Origin: Planotetraspora silvatica
GTDB lineage: Bacteria; Actinomycetota; Actinomycetes; Streptosporangiales; Streptosporangiaceae
Assembly: GCF_016863315.1 (NCBI RefSeq)
Contig: NZ_BOOQ01000010.1
Location: 168,997 to 232,996 of the forward strand
DNA: 64,000 nt
Direction of reading: 5' to 3'
Part shown: positions 48,191 to 57,114 of the stretch, in pieces
Layout of the letters: every line of letters begins with the position of its first letter
Numbering within the stretch: position 1 is the first letter of the stretch
Translations under genes and position numbers: made by a program
Notes under the pieces: generated by a model
Seen by the model: only the letters and a program-made list of their open reading frames with translations
What the model was told of the DNA's origin: nothing
Databases searched by the model: none

Positions 48191-49396
48191 ATGACGGCCC
48201 CCTGCCGGCTGTGTGGTTCTGCGAACCTCGTCGGTGTCGTGGATCTCGGGGCGACGCCGCCCTGCGAGCTGTTCCTCACAGCGGACCAACTCGACCTGCC
48301 CGAGGTCACCTATCCGCTGCACCTGCGGGTGTGCACCGAGTGCTGGCTGGCTCAGATCCCGCCTCTGATCACGCCTGAGGAGACGTTCACCGAGTACGCC
48401 TACTTCTCCTCGTTCTCGACCTTCTGGGTGGAGCACGCGCGGGAGTTCGTGGCGGCCAGAGACCTCGGAGACGACGCCTTCGTCGTGGAGGTGGCCAGCA
48501 ACGACGGCTACCTGCTGCAGCATGTGGTGGCGCAGGGGATCAGGTGCCTGGGCATCGAGCCTTCCGCGAACGTGGGCCAGGCCGCCAGGGACAAGGGCGT
48601 GCCGACGCTCACCGCGTTCCTCACGCCGGAGACGGGCGCCGCCGTGCGGGAGGAGCACGGCCCCGCCGATCTGGTGGTGGCCAACAACGTCTACGCGCAC
48701 ATTCCCGACGTCATCGGATTCACCAAGGGCCTGCGTGCTCTCGTGGCCGACGACGGCCTGGTCTCCATCGAGGTCCAGCACCTGCTCACGCTGATCGAGC
48801 TCAACCAGTACGACACGATCTACCACGAGCACTTCCAGTACTACACGGTCGCTTCCGCGCAGCGGGCCCTGGCGAGCGGCGGGCTGACGCTGGTGGACGT
48901 GGAGTTGCTGCCGACCCACGGCGGCTCGATCCGGTTGTGGGCCAGGCCGAACGGCGAGCCGTCCGAGCGGGTGACCGAGGTCCTCGCCAGGGAGAAGGCC
49001 GCCGGACTGCACGAGCTGTCCGGTTACGCCGACTTCGGCGCCCGGGTGGCGCGGGTGCGCCGGGACCTGTTGCGCTTCCTGGTCGACGCCTCGGCCGAGG
49101 GCAAGACCGTGGTGGGCTACGGCGCTCCGGGCAAGGGCAACACGCTGCTCAACCACTGCGGCATCCGGCCGGACCTGCTGGCGTACACGGTCGACCGCAA
49201 CCCGTACAAGCACGGCAGGTTCACGCCCGGCACCCGGATCCCCATCCTGGCGCCCGAGCGGATCGCCGAAGATCGCCCCGACTACGTGCTCGTCCTTCCC
49301 TGGAACCTCCGCGACGAGCTCACCGAGCAGCTGTCCTACGTACGCGACTGGGGGGGAAAGCTCGTCTTCCCCATTCCGAGTTTGGAGATCGTGTAG
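48191..49396 (+). CDS. C-methyltransferase-type SAM enzyme (sugar modification)
   Basis: A 401-aa protein of the NDP-sugar C-methyltransferase group (like TylC3/TcaB9): a Zn-binding N-terminus (CRLCG and later CTEC), the SAM domain VVEVASNDGYLLQHVVAQG with CLGIEPS, and the catalytic-type motif DTIYHEHFQYYT. A C-terminal Rossmann-like domain follows (TVVGYGAPGKGNTLLNHCG). Such enzymes methylate 4-keto-deoxysugars at C3. It begins the cassette with the nucleotidyltransferase, whose GTG overlaps its stop. Confidence 0.9.
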   Translation: MTAPCRLCGSANLVGVVDLGATPPCELFLTADQLDLPEVTYPLHLRVCTECWLAQIPPLITPEETFTEYAYFSSFSTFWVEHAREFVAARDLGDDAFVVEVASNDGYLLQHVVAQGIRCLGIEPSANVGQAARDKGVPTLTAFLTPETGAAVREEHGPADLVVANNVYAHIPDVIGFTKGLRALVADDGLVSIEVQHLLTLIELNQYDTIYHEHFQYYTVASAQRALASGGLTLVDVELLPTHGGSIRLWARPNGEPSERVTEVLAREKAAGLHELSGYADFGARVARVRRDLLRFLVDASAEGKTVVGYGAPGKGNTLLNHCGIRPDLLAYTVDRNPYKHGRFTPGTRIPILAPERIAEDRPDYVLVLPWNLRDELTEQLSYVRDWGGKLVFPIPSLEIV

Positions 49397-50178
49397 TGAA
49401 GGTGGTCCTTTTCTGCGGCGGGCGCGGCACTCGGATGCGCAGCGAGCTCCCCGGCGGAGACATGCCCAAGCCGATGCAGATCGTCGGGCCCAGACCGTTG
49501 GTCTGGCATGTCATGCGCTACTACGCGCACTTCGGGCACAACGAGTTCATCTTGTGCCTGGGATACGGTGCCCAGCACATCAAGGACTTCTTCCTGAACT
49601 ACCGGGAGACCGCCTCCAACGACTTCGTGCTGCGCGACGGCAAGGTCGAGCTGCTGTCCACCGACATCTCGGACTGGTCCATCTCCCTGGTCGACACCGG
49701 GCTCGACTCGCCGATCGGCGAGCGGCTGCGCCGGGTCCGCGACCACCTCGACGGTGAGGAGATGTTCCTGGCCAACTACGCCGACGTGCTCACCGACGCG
49801 CCGCTGTCCGAGATGATCGACCGCTTCGCCGCGACCGACGCCGGTGCGTCGATGATGGTCGTCCCGCCGAACAACACCTTCCACGTCGTCGAACTCGGCG
49901 AGGGCAGCATGGTCGGCGGGATCACCCCGGTGAGCGAGCTGCCGTTATGGATGAACGGCGGCTTCTTCGTGCTCCGCCAGGAGATCTTCGATCACATCCC
50001 CGAGGGCGGAGACCTCGTCGCGGACGGCTGTGCGGAGCTCGCGAAGCACGGCAGGCTGCTGGCCTATCCGCACAGCGGATACTGGCGGCCGAGCGACACG
50101 TTCAACCAGCGGCTCGAGCTCGACCGGGCGTGGGCGCGCGGCGATCGGCCCTGGGCCCTCTGGGAGAGCCGCCAATGA
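49396..50178 (+). CDS. Sugar-1-phosphate nucleotidyltransferase (cytidylyltransferase-like)
   Basis: A 260-aa NTP transferase: KVVLFCGGRGTRMRSELPGGDMPKPMQIV, the shape of RfbF glucose-1-phosphate cytidylyltransferases (GGxGTRL...KPM), with HFGHNEFILCLGYGAQHIKDFFLNY and YWRPSDTFNQRLEL near the end. It activates a hexose-1-phosphate as CDP- (or another NDP-) sugar. The CDP-glucose 4,6-dehydratase gene that normally follows is absent. Confidence 0.88.
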   Translation: MKVVLFCGGRGTRMRSELPGGDMPKPMQIVGPRPLVWHVMRYYAHFGHNEFILCLGYGAQHIKDFFLNYRETASNDFVLRDGKVELLSTDISDWSISLVDTGLDSPIGERLRRVRDHLDGEEMFLANYADVLTDAPLSEMIDRFAATDAGASMMVVPPNNTFHVVELGEGSMVGGITPVSELPLWMNGGFFVLRQEIFDHIPEGGDLVADGCAELAKHGRLLAYPHSGYWRPSDTFNQRLELDRAWARGDRPWALWESRQ

Positions 50179-50816
50179 TCAAACTGAGCCCCGAGCGCTG
50201 CCGGGAGATCCTCCTCCTCGGGGCGCACTGCGACGACCTCGCCATCGGGGCCGGCGGCACGCTGCTCGAGCTCTGCCGGGCCAATCCGGGCGTACGGGTT
50301 ACCGCGCTCGTGCTGTCCGGCGGCGGTACGCCGAGGGAGAGCGAGGAGCGATCCGCGCTCGCCGCCTTCTGCGTCAAGGCGGAGCTCGAACTGACCATCC
50401 TGGACGTGCCCGACGGCCGGCTGCCTGTGCACTGGGAGCGGGCCAAGGAGGCGCTGGAGGAGGTGCGTCGGCGGTGCGAGCCCGATGTGATCTTCGCGCC
50501 CGCGCCGCACGACGCGCATCAGGACCATCGCGCGCTGGCCAAGCTGGTACCTACGGCGTTTCGGGACCATCTGGTACTCGGATACGAGATCCTCAAGTGG
50601 GAATCCGATCTGGAACAGCCGAACGTCTTCACCCCGCTGTCCGAGACGGCGCTGCGGGAGAAGATCGATCTGTTGCATGAGCACTACCCGTCCCAGCACA
50701 TCAGGAGCTGGTTCGACGAAGAGACGTTCCGCGGCCTTGCCCGGGTGCGCGGAGTTCAGTGTCAGAGCCGCTACGCAGAGGCGTTCCACGCGGCGAAAAT
50801 CATCGTGGGTTACTAG
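50175..50816 (+). CDS. PIG-L family deacetylase
   Basis: A 213-aa Zn-dependent N-deacetylase: LLLGAHCDDLAIGAGGTLLEL holds the AHxDD metal motif (PHxDDE in others), and APAPHDAHQDHRALAKL the later His. It removes an acetyl group from an N-acetylated sugar or a precursor, as GlcNAc-PI and mycothiol enzymes do. Coupled upstream through an ATGA overlap. Confidence 0.9.
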   Translation: MIKLSPERCREILLLGAHCDDLAIGAGGTLLELCRANPGVRVTALVLSGGGTPRESEERSALAAFCVKAELELTILDVPDGRLPVHWERAKEALEEVRRRCEPDVIFAPAPHDAHQDHRALAKLVPTAFRDHLVLGYEILKWESDLEQPNVFTPLSETALREKIDLLHEHYPSQHIRSWFDEETFRGLARVRGVQCQSRYAEAFHAAKIIVGY

Positions 50817-50828
50817 GGAGACATATCC

Positions 50829-51857
50829 GTGCGCGTTCTACTGACCGGCCACCAGGGGTACCTCGGCACGGTGATGGCTCCGGTCCTCGCCGCCGCCGGC
50901 CATGACGTGGTCGGCCTGGACTCCGGGCTCTTCGCCGACTGCGTGCTGGGGCCGTCTCCGGTCGAGCCCAAGGGGATCGCGGTGGACCTGCGGGACGTCG
51001 GGCCGGAGCACCTCGCGGGCTTCGACGCGGTCGTCCACCTCGCCGCGCTGTCCAACGATCCCCTCGGTTCGCTCGCGCCCGAGCTGACCTACGACATCAA
51101 CCACCACGCGTCGGTACGGCTGGCACGCCTGGCCAAGGACGCGGGCGTGCGACGGTTCCTCTACGCGTCCACCTGCTCGGTGTACGGTGCCGCGGGCGGC
51201 GACGACCTGGTGGGCGAAGAGGCGCCGTTGCGGCCGGTCACGCCGTACGCCGTGTCGAAGGTGCGGGTCGAGGATGACGTGGTCGGCATGGCCGACTCCG
51301 ACTTCAGCCCGGTGTTCCTGCGCAACGCCACTGCGTTCGGCTTCTCACCGCGGCTCCGCGCGGACATCGTGCTCAACAATCTCGTCGGGCACGCGCTGCT
51401 CACCGGCACGGTGAAGGTTCTGTCCGACGGGACTCCCTGGCGGCCGCTGGTGCACGCTCGCGACATCGCCGAGGCGTTCGCCGCGGTGCTCGAGGCGGAC
51501 CGCGAGAGCGTGCACGCCACCGCGTTCAACGTCGGCACCGAGCGCAACAACGTGCGGGTGTCGGACATCGCGCAGTCCGTGGTGGAGGCCGTGCCGGGAT
51601 CGGAGCTGCTCATCACCGGCGAGAACGGTGCCGACCCGCGGTCCTACCGCGTCGACTTCTCGCGGATCAGGGCGGCGCTACCCGGCTTCGACTGCGCGTG
51701 GAGTGTGCCCGCCGGCGCTCAGGAACTGGCCGCGGCCTACACCGAGCACAAGCTCAGCCAGGAGGCCTTCGACGCGCGTTTCACCCGATTGGCGTGGCTG
51801 TCGGCGCGGCAGCGCGCGGGCACACTCGACGATGTCATGAAGCCGGTGTCCGTGTGA
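50829..51857 (+). CDS. NAD-dependent sugar epimerase/dehydratase
   Basis: A 342-aa extended SDR: VLLTGHQGYLGTVMAPVLAAAGHDVVGLD, LYASTCSVYGAAGGDDLVGEEAPLRPVTPYAVSKVRVEDDV with the Ser/Tyr/Lys triad. It acts on a nucleotide sugar; 4-epimerisation, 4,6-dehydration or 4-ketoreduction are all possible. The glycine motif is GxxGYLG. GTG start, 12 bp after the deacetylase. It may supply the missing 4-keto step of the cassette. Confidence 0.88.
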   Translation: MRVLLTGHQGYLGTVMAPVLAAAGHDVVGLDSGLFADCVLGPSPVEPKGIAVDLRDVGPEHLAGFDAVVHLAALSNDPLGSLAPELTYDINHHASVRLARLAKDAGVRRFLYASTCSVYGAAGGDDLVGEEAPLRPVTPYAVSKVRVEDDVVGMADSDFSPVFLRNATAFGFSPRLRADIVLNNLVGHALLTGTVKVLSDGTPWRPLVHARDIAEAFAAVLEADRESVHATAFNVGTERNNVRVSDIAQSVVEAVPGSELLITGENGADPRSYRVDFSRIRAALPGFDCAWSVPAGAQELAAAYTEHKLSQEAFDARFTRLAWLSARQRAGTLDDVMKPVSV

Positions 51858-51859
51858 GT

Positions 51860-52396
51860 TCAGCTCTTCAGATCAGCCCAGGACCCTGCGGCGGCGTCGC
51901 GGGGGCTGACGTGCGCCGCCGGGAGAGGCCAGGCGACGCCGAGGTCTGGATCGTCGAAGCGGACCGTCAGGTCCTCGCTCGGATCGTGTGGCCGGTCGAT
52001 GCGGTAACAGATGTCGGCCACCTCGGTCAGCACCTGGAACCCGTGGAGGAAACCCCGGGGCACGTACAGGCAGGCGAAGCTTTCGTCGTCCAGCCGGAAC
52101 GCGCGGTGCCTGCCGTACGTGGGGGAATCCGGCCGGGCGTCGACGATCACGTCGTGCACGGCGCCGCGCGCGCAGCGGACCAGTTTTCCCTCGCCGTCGC
52201 CCGATCGGCCGTGCAGTCCGCGCAGGACTCCCCGTTCCGAACGCGACTGGGAGTCCTGGACGAAGGAGTGGGGGTCGAGACCCGCGGCGGCGGCCACGTC
52301 CGCGTCGAACGTCCGGGTGAAGAACCCCCGGTCGTCCCGATGAGGTGTGGGAACGAAAAGCAGGACCCCGGGGAGTTCGCAGTGCTCTACTCGCAT
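51860..52396 (-). CDS. RmlC-like sugar 3,5- (or 3-) epimerase
   Basis: A 178-aa cupin: PHRDDRGFFTRTFDADVAAAAGLD, SERGVLRGLHGRSGDGEGKLVRC with the catalytic His, and LYVPRGFLHGFQVLTEVADICYRID. It differs clearly from the rhamnose RmlC at 47529, so it probably serves the C-methylated or other cassette sugar. Divergent from the methyltransferase paralogue at 52429. Confidence 0.9.
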   Translation of the reverse strand: MRVEHCELPGVLLFVPTPHRDDRGFFTRTFDADVAAAAGLDPHSFVQDSQSRSERGVLRGLHGRSGDGEGKLVRCARGAVHDVIVDARPDSPTYGRHRAFRLDDESFACLYVPRGFLHGFQVLTEVADICYRIDRPHDPSEDLTVRFDDPDLGVAWPLPAAHVSPRDAAAGSWADLKS

Positions 52397-52428
52397 GCGT
52401 TCATCTTGTCCCAGCTGGGGGTCTCGTG

Positions 52429-53520
52429 GTGATCGAATGCCGTTGGTGCCGGTCCGGTGAGGGCGTCGTGGTGCTGGACCTGGGCGCGCAGCCCGCCAGC
52501 GACCACTTCCCCGCCCTGCACGACGCCGGCCCGGATCCGGTCTATCCGCTGCGCATGTGGGTGTGCGGGTCGTGTGGCCTGGCTCAGCTCGCCGAGGACG
52601 CGACCACGCCCGAGGAGCCCAGGGGGGTCGAGCCGGCGGCGCTGGTGGAGCAGGCGGCCGACGCGGTGAGCCGTGTCGCCGCGGCGGGCCTGCTGCCCGT
52701 GGGCGGAACCGTGTTCGAGTACGGAAGTCCGCACGGCGGCTCCTGGCTCGGCCTGCTCGCCGATCGCGGGCTCACTGCGACGGACGGTCAGGCGGATGTC
52801 ATCGTCGACTGCTTCGGCATGATGCACGAGCCCGACCAGGCCGCCGCGCTGCGTGCGCGAGTGGAGCGGCTCGCGCCCGGCGGCGTCCTGCTGCTGCAGT
52901 ATCATTCGCTCGCGGCGATCTTGGGCGGAGCCCAGTGGAATTCTCTGCGGCACGGGCACTATGCGTACTATTCGACCCCGGCGCTCGCCACGATGCTCCA
53001 GCAGTGCGGCCTGGTCGTCCGCACCGCCTTTCGGTTCGATCTGTACGGAGGTACCGTGCTCCTCGTGGTCGCGCGCGAGGGCGCCCCTGACGGCTCGGTG
53101 GCGGAGCTCGTCGTCGAGGAGGAGAGCGCGGGGGTCTTACGGCCCGAAGTGCTCTCCGGGCTGCAGACCACCGTTGGCCGAAGCGCGGGCGCGCTGGCGG
53201 ATTGGTTGCACGAGCGCGCCGGCACCGGCGAGACCGTGCTCGGTTACGGAGCGGCCTCCAGGTCGGTGGCCCTGCTCTGCCAGGCGGGCGTGGATCAGAA
53301 ACTGCTCCCCGCGATCGCGGACGCGTCCGAGGCCAAGCAGGGCCGGCGGATGCCGGGAAGCGCGATCCCCGTGATCTCGCCGGTCGAGCTGATGGCCGCT
53401 CGGCCGGACGTCGTCCTGCTCTTCCTGCCCGACCTGCTCGAGGAGGTGCGGTCCCGCCTGCCCGGGGTGGGCACGTGGGTGTCCGTGGAAGACCTGGGGC
53501 GGGGGACTCCGGAGGAATGA
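52429..53520 (+). CDS. Degenerate C-methyltransferase paralogue
   Basis: A 363-aa protein with the outline of the protein at 48191: N-terminal CxxC pairs (CRWCR, CGSCG), a SAM-like core and the Rossmann-type C-terminus (TVLGYGAASRSVALLCQAG). The key motifs are worn: motif I reads VFEYGSPHGGSWLGLL, the segment after it is shorter, and the YHEH catalytic motif is RHGHYAYYS. It may have lost catalysis or act on another site. GTG 52429 start (GTG 52426 also possible). Confidence 0.8.
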   Translation: MIECRWCRSGEGVVVLDLGAQPASDHFPALHDAGPDPVYPLRMWVCGSCGLAQLAEDATTPEEPRGVEPAALVEQAADAVSRVAAAGLLPVGGTVFEYGSPHGGSWLGLLADRGLTATDGQADVIVDCFGMMHEPDQAAALRARVERLAPGGVLLLQYHSLAAILGGAQWNSLRHGHYAYYSTPALATMLQQCGLVVRTAFRFDLYGGTVLLVVAREGAPDGSVAELVVEEESAGVLRPEVLSGLQTTVGRSAGALADWLHERAGTGETVLGYGAASRSVALLCQAGVDQKLLPAIADASEAKQGRRMPGSAIPVISPVELMAARPDVVLLFLPDLLEEVRSRLPGVGTWVSVEDLGRGTPEE

Positions 53521-53525
53521 ACGAG

Positions 53526-54635
53526 TCAGCGCAGGGTGCCGGCCACCCTCAGCACGTCATCGGCGACGCGGGACCAGCTGTAGTAGCTGATCACGTCTTC
53601 CGCGGCCGCCTCGGTCTTGGCGTACACGTCGTCATCGGAGAGCAGCCGGGTGATGATCTCGGCGAGCGCGGCGGGATCGTCGGAGTCCACCAGGTCGCCG
53701 TTGACGCCTGGGCGGACGATCTCCGGCATGGCGCAGTCTCGGCGCGCCACGCAGGGCAGGCCGTGAGCGAGGGCTTCCACGAACACGATGCCGTATCCCT
53801 CGAAGCGGCTGGGCATGACGAACAGGTCGTGCTCGGCGTAGAGCGGACGCACCTGGTCCAGCGGTATCCGGCCCAGGAAGCGCACGCCGTCCGGGATCGG
53901 TCCAGGAAGGGGCCAGTCGACAGGACCTGCCACAGTGAGCTCGATCTGCGGGTCGACCTCACGACGGAGGATCTCCAGGGCCTTCAGGACGAGGTCGCCG
54001 CCCTTCCCCACGAAGTCCTTGCCGACGAACAGCAGCCGTCTGCGCGGCGTCTCCCGCCGTATGCTCCTGGCCGCCTCGGGGCCGCAGTTGGCGGCGGGCG
54101 GAACCACATGCACGCGCTCGGCGGGCAGCCCGCTCACGCGCACCAGATGCTCGGCCAGCCAGTTGCTCATCGTCAGGACGCCCGCCGCCTTGGCGTAGAT
54201 CTCATGCTGGCGGTCGCGGAGTCGCTGCACCTCGGACGGGTTCAGGCCGCGGCCCTGGCTGAGGTGGGGGCGCTCGAGCACCACGTCGAAGCTGACGTCC
54301 TGGTAGAGCATGAACGGACCCTTGAGCAGGGCGAGGTCACCGATCTGCAGGGTCACGTCCGGCTTGAGCCGGCGCTCGGCCGCGCGGAGCTTGGTGGCGG
54401 TGAGCGCCATGGTCACGGGGCGGTGCGTCCAGTTCGTGCGCCAGCGGCCGTCCCTGCGATAGGCGCCGAGAACGCGCAGAGCCGACCGGCTCAACGTCGT
54501 CCACGTCAGGCCGAGGTCCGCCACCTCGGTTCGTTCGCGCAGTGCGCCACGGAGATTCCACGGGGTGTGCGACCACGTGCCCTCCGGCGGACGGTCCCAC
54601 GCACAGGCGAATCCGATCGACGGGAGAGCAGCCAC
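53526..54635 (-). CDS. Glycosyltransferase family 4
   Basis: A 369-aa retaining GT-B enzyme, C-terminal domain RRLLFVGKDFVGKGGDLVLKALEIL, and the active-site stretch LFVMPSRFEGYGIVFVEALAHGLPCVARRDCAMPEIV with the EX7E-like Glu residues. It uses a nucleotide sugar to extend the lipid-linked repeat. It is the only GT on the minus strand in the locus. Confidence 0.9.
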   Translation of the reverse strand: MAALPSIGFACAWDRPPEGTWSHTPWNLRGALRERTEVADLGLTWTTLSRSALRVLGAYRRDGRWRTNWTHRPVTMALTATKLRAAERRLKPDVTLQIGDLALLKGPFMLYQDVSFDVVLERPHLSQGRGLNPSEVQRLRDRQHEIYAKAAGVLTMSNWLAEHLVRVSGLPAERVHVVPPAANCGPEAARSIRRETPRRRLLFVGKDFVGKGGDLVLKALEILRREVDPQIELTVAGPVDWPLPGPIPDGVRFLGRIPLDQVRPLYAEHDLFVMPSRFEGYGIVFVEALAHGLPCVARRDCAMPEIVRPGVNGDLVDSDDPAALAEIITRLLSDDDVYAKTEAAAEDVISYYSWSRVADDVLRVAGTLR

Positions 54636-54730
54636 ATTCGCCTCCAGAATAACGATTTATCGACACGTGTCGATCCGTCCGCGGATTTTCTCTATCTTAA
54701 ACATTACGAGTTTACGGGGAAGGGTGCTAA

Positions 54731-55531
54731 ATGGACCTGATCGCGGTATTTCAGATCGCATTCCGACGATGGAAGATCCTAGTACCCCTTCTCCTCCTCT
54801 TCGCCGGAATCGGCACGGTCGCCGCCCTTAACGTGGCGCTGACTTACGAGGTGAACGGGGCCCTCCGGGTCACCTATCCCTTCGCGTCGAGCCTCGACGC
54901 GTCCGGTCGTCTCGAGCGAAACCCGTATTACGACACCGAGGGAACCGCGGCCGTACTCAGCGTGATCGCTCTGTCCCCCGACGTCGAGAAAGTGGTCAAC
55001 GCGGCGGGCGGCACGGCGAAGTTCGTGACCAGCAACGAGGGCAACTCGGTAATCAGCATCACGACGACCGACCCCAACCAGGCCAAGGCGTTGCTCACCT
55101 ACCGGACCCTCATCAACGAGTTGGGGGTCAGGCTGGACGATCTTCAGACGCAGAAGCACATCCCGCGGGACTACTGGGTCGCGGTGGACGACGTGGTCCA
55201 GCCTCAGGCGGCGGCGCCGTCCTACACCGGGAAGCTCAAAGTGGGGTTGGCCGCCACCGTGCTCGGCCTCATCATCTCGATCGGCGTCTGCCTGATCGTC
55301 GACTACCGGATGCGCAAGCGTTCGGGCACGCCGGCGTCCTCGCCGGAGCCTTCCGCTCCTGTCACGTACGACACGGTGATCGAGTCCCGGACCACTCCGG
55401 CCGCCATCGAGTCGTGGGAATCGGAGGAGAACGCCGATTTCAATGAGCAGTTCGTCGTCGTGCAGCTTTCGAATCCGGAGGCGAACGGCGCGCGATCGAC
55501 CACGGGCACTCCGCCGGGCCAAGGGTCATGA
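54731..55531 (+). CDS. Wzz-like polysaccharide chain-length/export protein
   Basis: A 266-aa membrane protein: helix 1 near the N-terminus (ILVPLLLLFAGIGTVAALNV), a 150-residue extracellular part, helix 2 (VGLAATVLGLIISIGVCLIV) and a 70-residue cytoplasmic tail rich in Ser/Thr/Glu. No kinase motif is attached. The architecture fits actinobacterial Wzz/capsular-type polymer-length regulators. The Wzy-like gene overlaps its stop (ATGA). Confidence 0.8.
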   Translation: MDLIAVFQIAFRRWKILVPLLLLFAGIGTVAALNVALTYEVNGALRVTYPFASSLDASGRLERNPYYDTEGTAAVLSVIALSPDVEKVVNAAGGTAKFVTSNEGNSVISITTTDPNQAKALLTYRTLINELGVRLDDLQTQKHIPRDYWVAVDDVVQPQAAAPSYTGKLKVGLAATVLGLIISIGVCLIVDYRMRKRSGTPASSPEPSAPVTYDTVIESRTTPAAIESWESEENADFNEQFVVVQLSNPEANGARSTTGTPPGQGS

Positions 55532-57114
55532 GTCTCGGTCTACAAAACGCACGAACCGAAAAGGGCGTTGCTCGCCTCGACGCGTACCTGGACCGCCAGG
55601 CGTCGGTCGCTCTCCCTCTCGTGGCGGCGTACCTCGTCATGCTGGCGGTGTTCGTCGCCCTGGGAGTGTCGGTCGCGCTGCCCGACGTCGGCGTGGTCGT
55701 CCTGGTCGCCGTCGTGCTCGCCGTTCTGGGGCTTCGCTCCCGGCCGGACGAGCAGACGCTGTTCAGCTGGCTGATCGTTATCACGTTCCTCATTCCACAA
55801 TCTCTGATCATCAAACCCCTCGGCCAGGTGGGGCAGCCCGTCCTCCTGGTCGCGGGTCTGTGCATGCTGTTCTGGGTCTTCGGCAGGTGCGACCTGAGGC
55901 TCGGCCTCGACCTGGGACGGCAACCGATCCGATTCGTCGTGCTCCTGTACGTGCTGGCGACACTGTGCGCCTACATCGCCGGACAGGTGCGCGGCATGTC
56001 GCCGCTCGAGGCTTCGGGGGCGGACGCCGCGATGCTCTCGTTGCCGTGCTTCTGCGGCATCCTGCTCTTCGTCGTCGACGGCGTCCGCACCGTCGAGGGC
56101 GTCATCAAGATCATGAAGCTGCTCGTCGCGGGCGCGGTCACCCTGGTCATCACCGCGTTCCTGCAGTACTTCTCGGTCGCCGACCTCTACAGGACGATGC
56201 GGCTGCCCGGACTGACCTTCCACGACACGGAGGACGTCGACGCGCTTCACCGCTCGGGCTTCTACCGTGTGCAGGGTCTGGCGGGACACCCCATCGAGTA
56301 CGGCGTGATCGTCGGCATGGTCCTGCCCATCGCACTCCACCTCGCCCTGCACATCGACCGGCCCCGCAAGGACAGGTGGTGGCTCGCCACCGCGCTCCTG
56401 GCCATCGGCCTGCCGCTCGCGGTGTCGCGTTCGGGCGTCCTGACGGCGATCGTGTCGCTCACCATCTACCTGGTGAGCGTGAACATCCGCTGGGTGCTGA
56501 ACATGTTGCCCCTGGCGGTGGGTGGCCTGCTCGCGCTGGGTGCCGCGTTCCCCGGCCTGCTCGGCAGCATCCGGAGCCTGTTCTTCGTCAGCAACCTTCA
56601 GAGCGACCCGAGCATCGCCGGCCGTACCGACGACCTGCCGGCGGTCCTCGCGACCTGGGCCGAGCATCCGTTCTTCGGCATCGGCCCCGGCACCTACATT
56701 CCGAAGCTCTATCGGATCCTCGACAACGAGTACTTGTACACGCTCGCGACCATGGGTGCGCTCGGCGTGCTGGCCCTTCTTTCGATCTTCGTGGTCGGCT
56801 ACCTTCTGGCCCGGCGGGTCCAGCGGGTGGCCGTGGATCCCAAGGTGCGTGGAATGGGGCAGGCGCTGGCCGCGTCGATCGCCGGTGCGGCGGTCGCGTC
56901 GTTCACCTTCGACGCGTTCGGCTACAAGATCATGTTTGTCACGACCTTGACCATCGTCGCCTGTACGGGTGCGTTGTGGCGGCTAGCAGTACGAGATCAG
57001 GAGACCGCACGTGTCCATATCGGTTCCACCGCTCTCCATCGGCCTACCGGTCAGGAACGGCGCCCGGTACCTAGCCGGGGCGCTGGACTGCCTGCTGGGG
57101 CAGACCTACAGTGA
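55528..57114 (+). CDS. O-antigen-ligase/Wzy-type polymerase
   Basis: A 528-aa protein with about 11-12 helices and a large periplasmic loop (about 220-280 with LHRSGFYRVQGLAGHPIEYG, then GRTDDLPAVLATWAEHPFFGIGPGTYI). These are the Wzy_C/O-antigen ligase features; it links or ligates repeat units. The C-terminal 35 residues lie within the next gene (104-base overlap from 57011) and have no membrane or family character, so the protein may effectively end earlier. Confidence 0.85.
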   Translation: MSLGLQNARTEKGVARLDAYLDRQASVALPLVAAYLVMLAVFVALGVSVALPDVGVVVLVAVVLAVLGLRSRPDEQTLFSWLIVITFLIPQSLIIKPLGQVGQPVLLVAGLCMLFWVFGRCDLRLGLDLGRQPIRFVVLLYVLATLCAYIAGQVRGMSPLEASGADAAMLSLPCFCGILLFVVDGVRTVEGVIKIMKLLVAGAVTLVITAFLQYFSVADLYRTMRLPGLTFHDTEDVDALHRSGFYRVQGLAGHPIEYGVIVGMVLPIALHLALHIDRPRKDRWWLATALLAIGLPLAVSRSGVLTAIVSLTIYLVSVNIRWVLNMLPLAVGGLLALGAAFPGLLGSIRSLFFVSNLQSDPSIAGRTDDLPAVLATWAEHPFFGIGPGTYIPKLYRILDNEYLYTLATMGALGVLALLSIFVVGYLLARRVQRVAVDPKVRGMGQALAASIAGAAVASFTFDAFGYKIMFVTTLTIVACTGALWRLAVRDQETARVHIGSTALHRPTGQERRPVPSRGAGLPAGADLQ

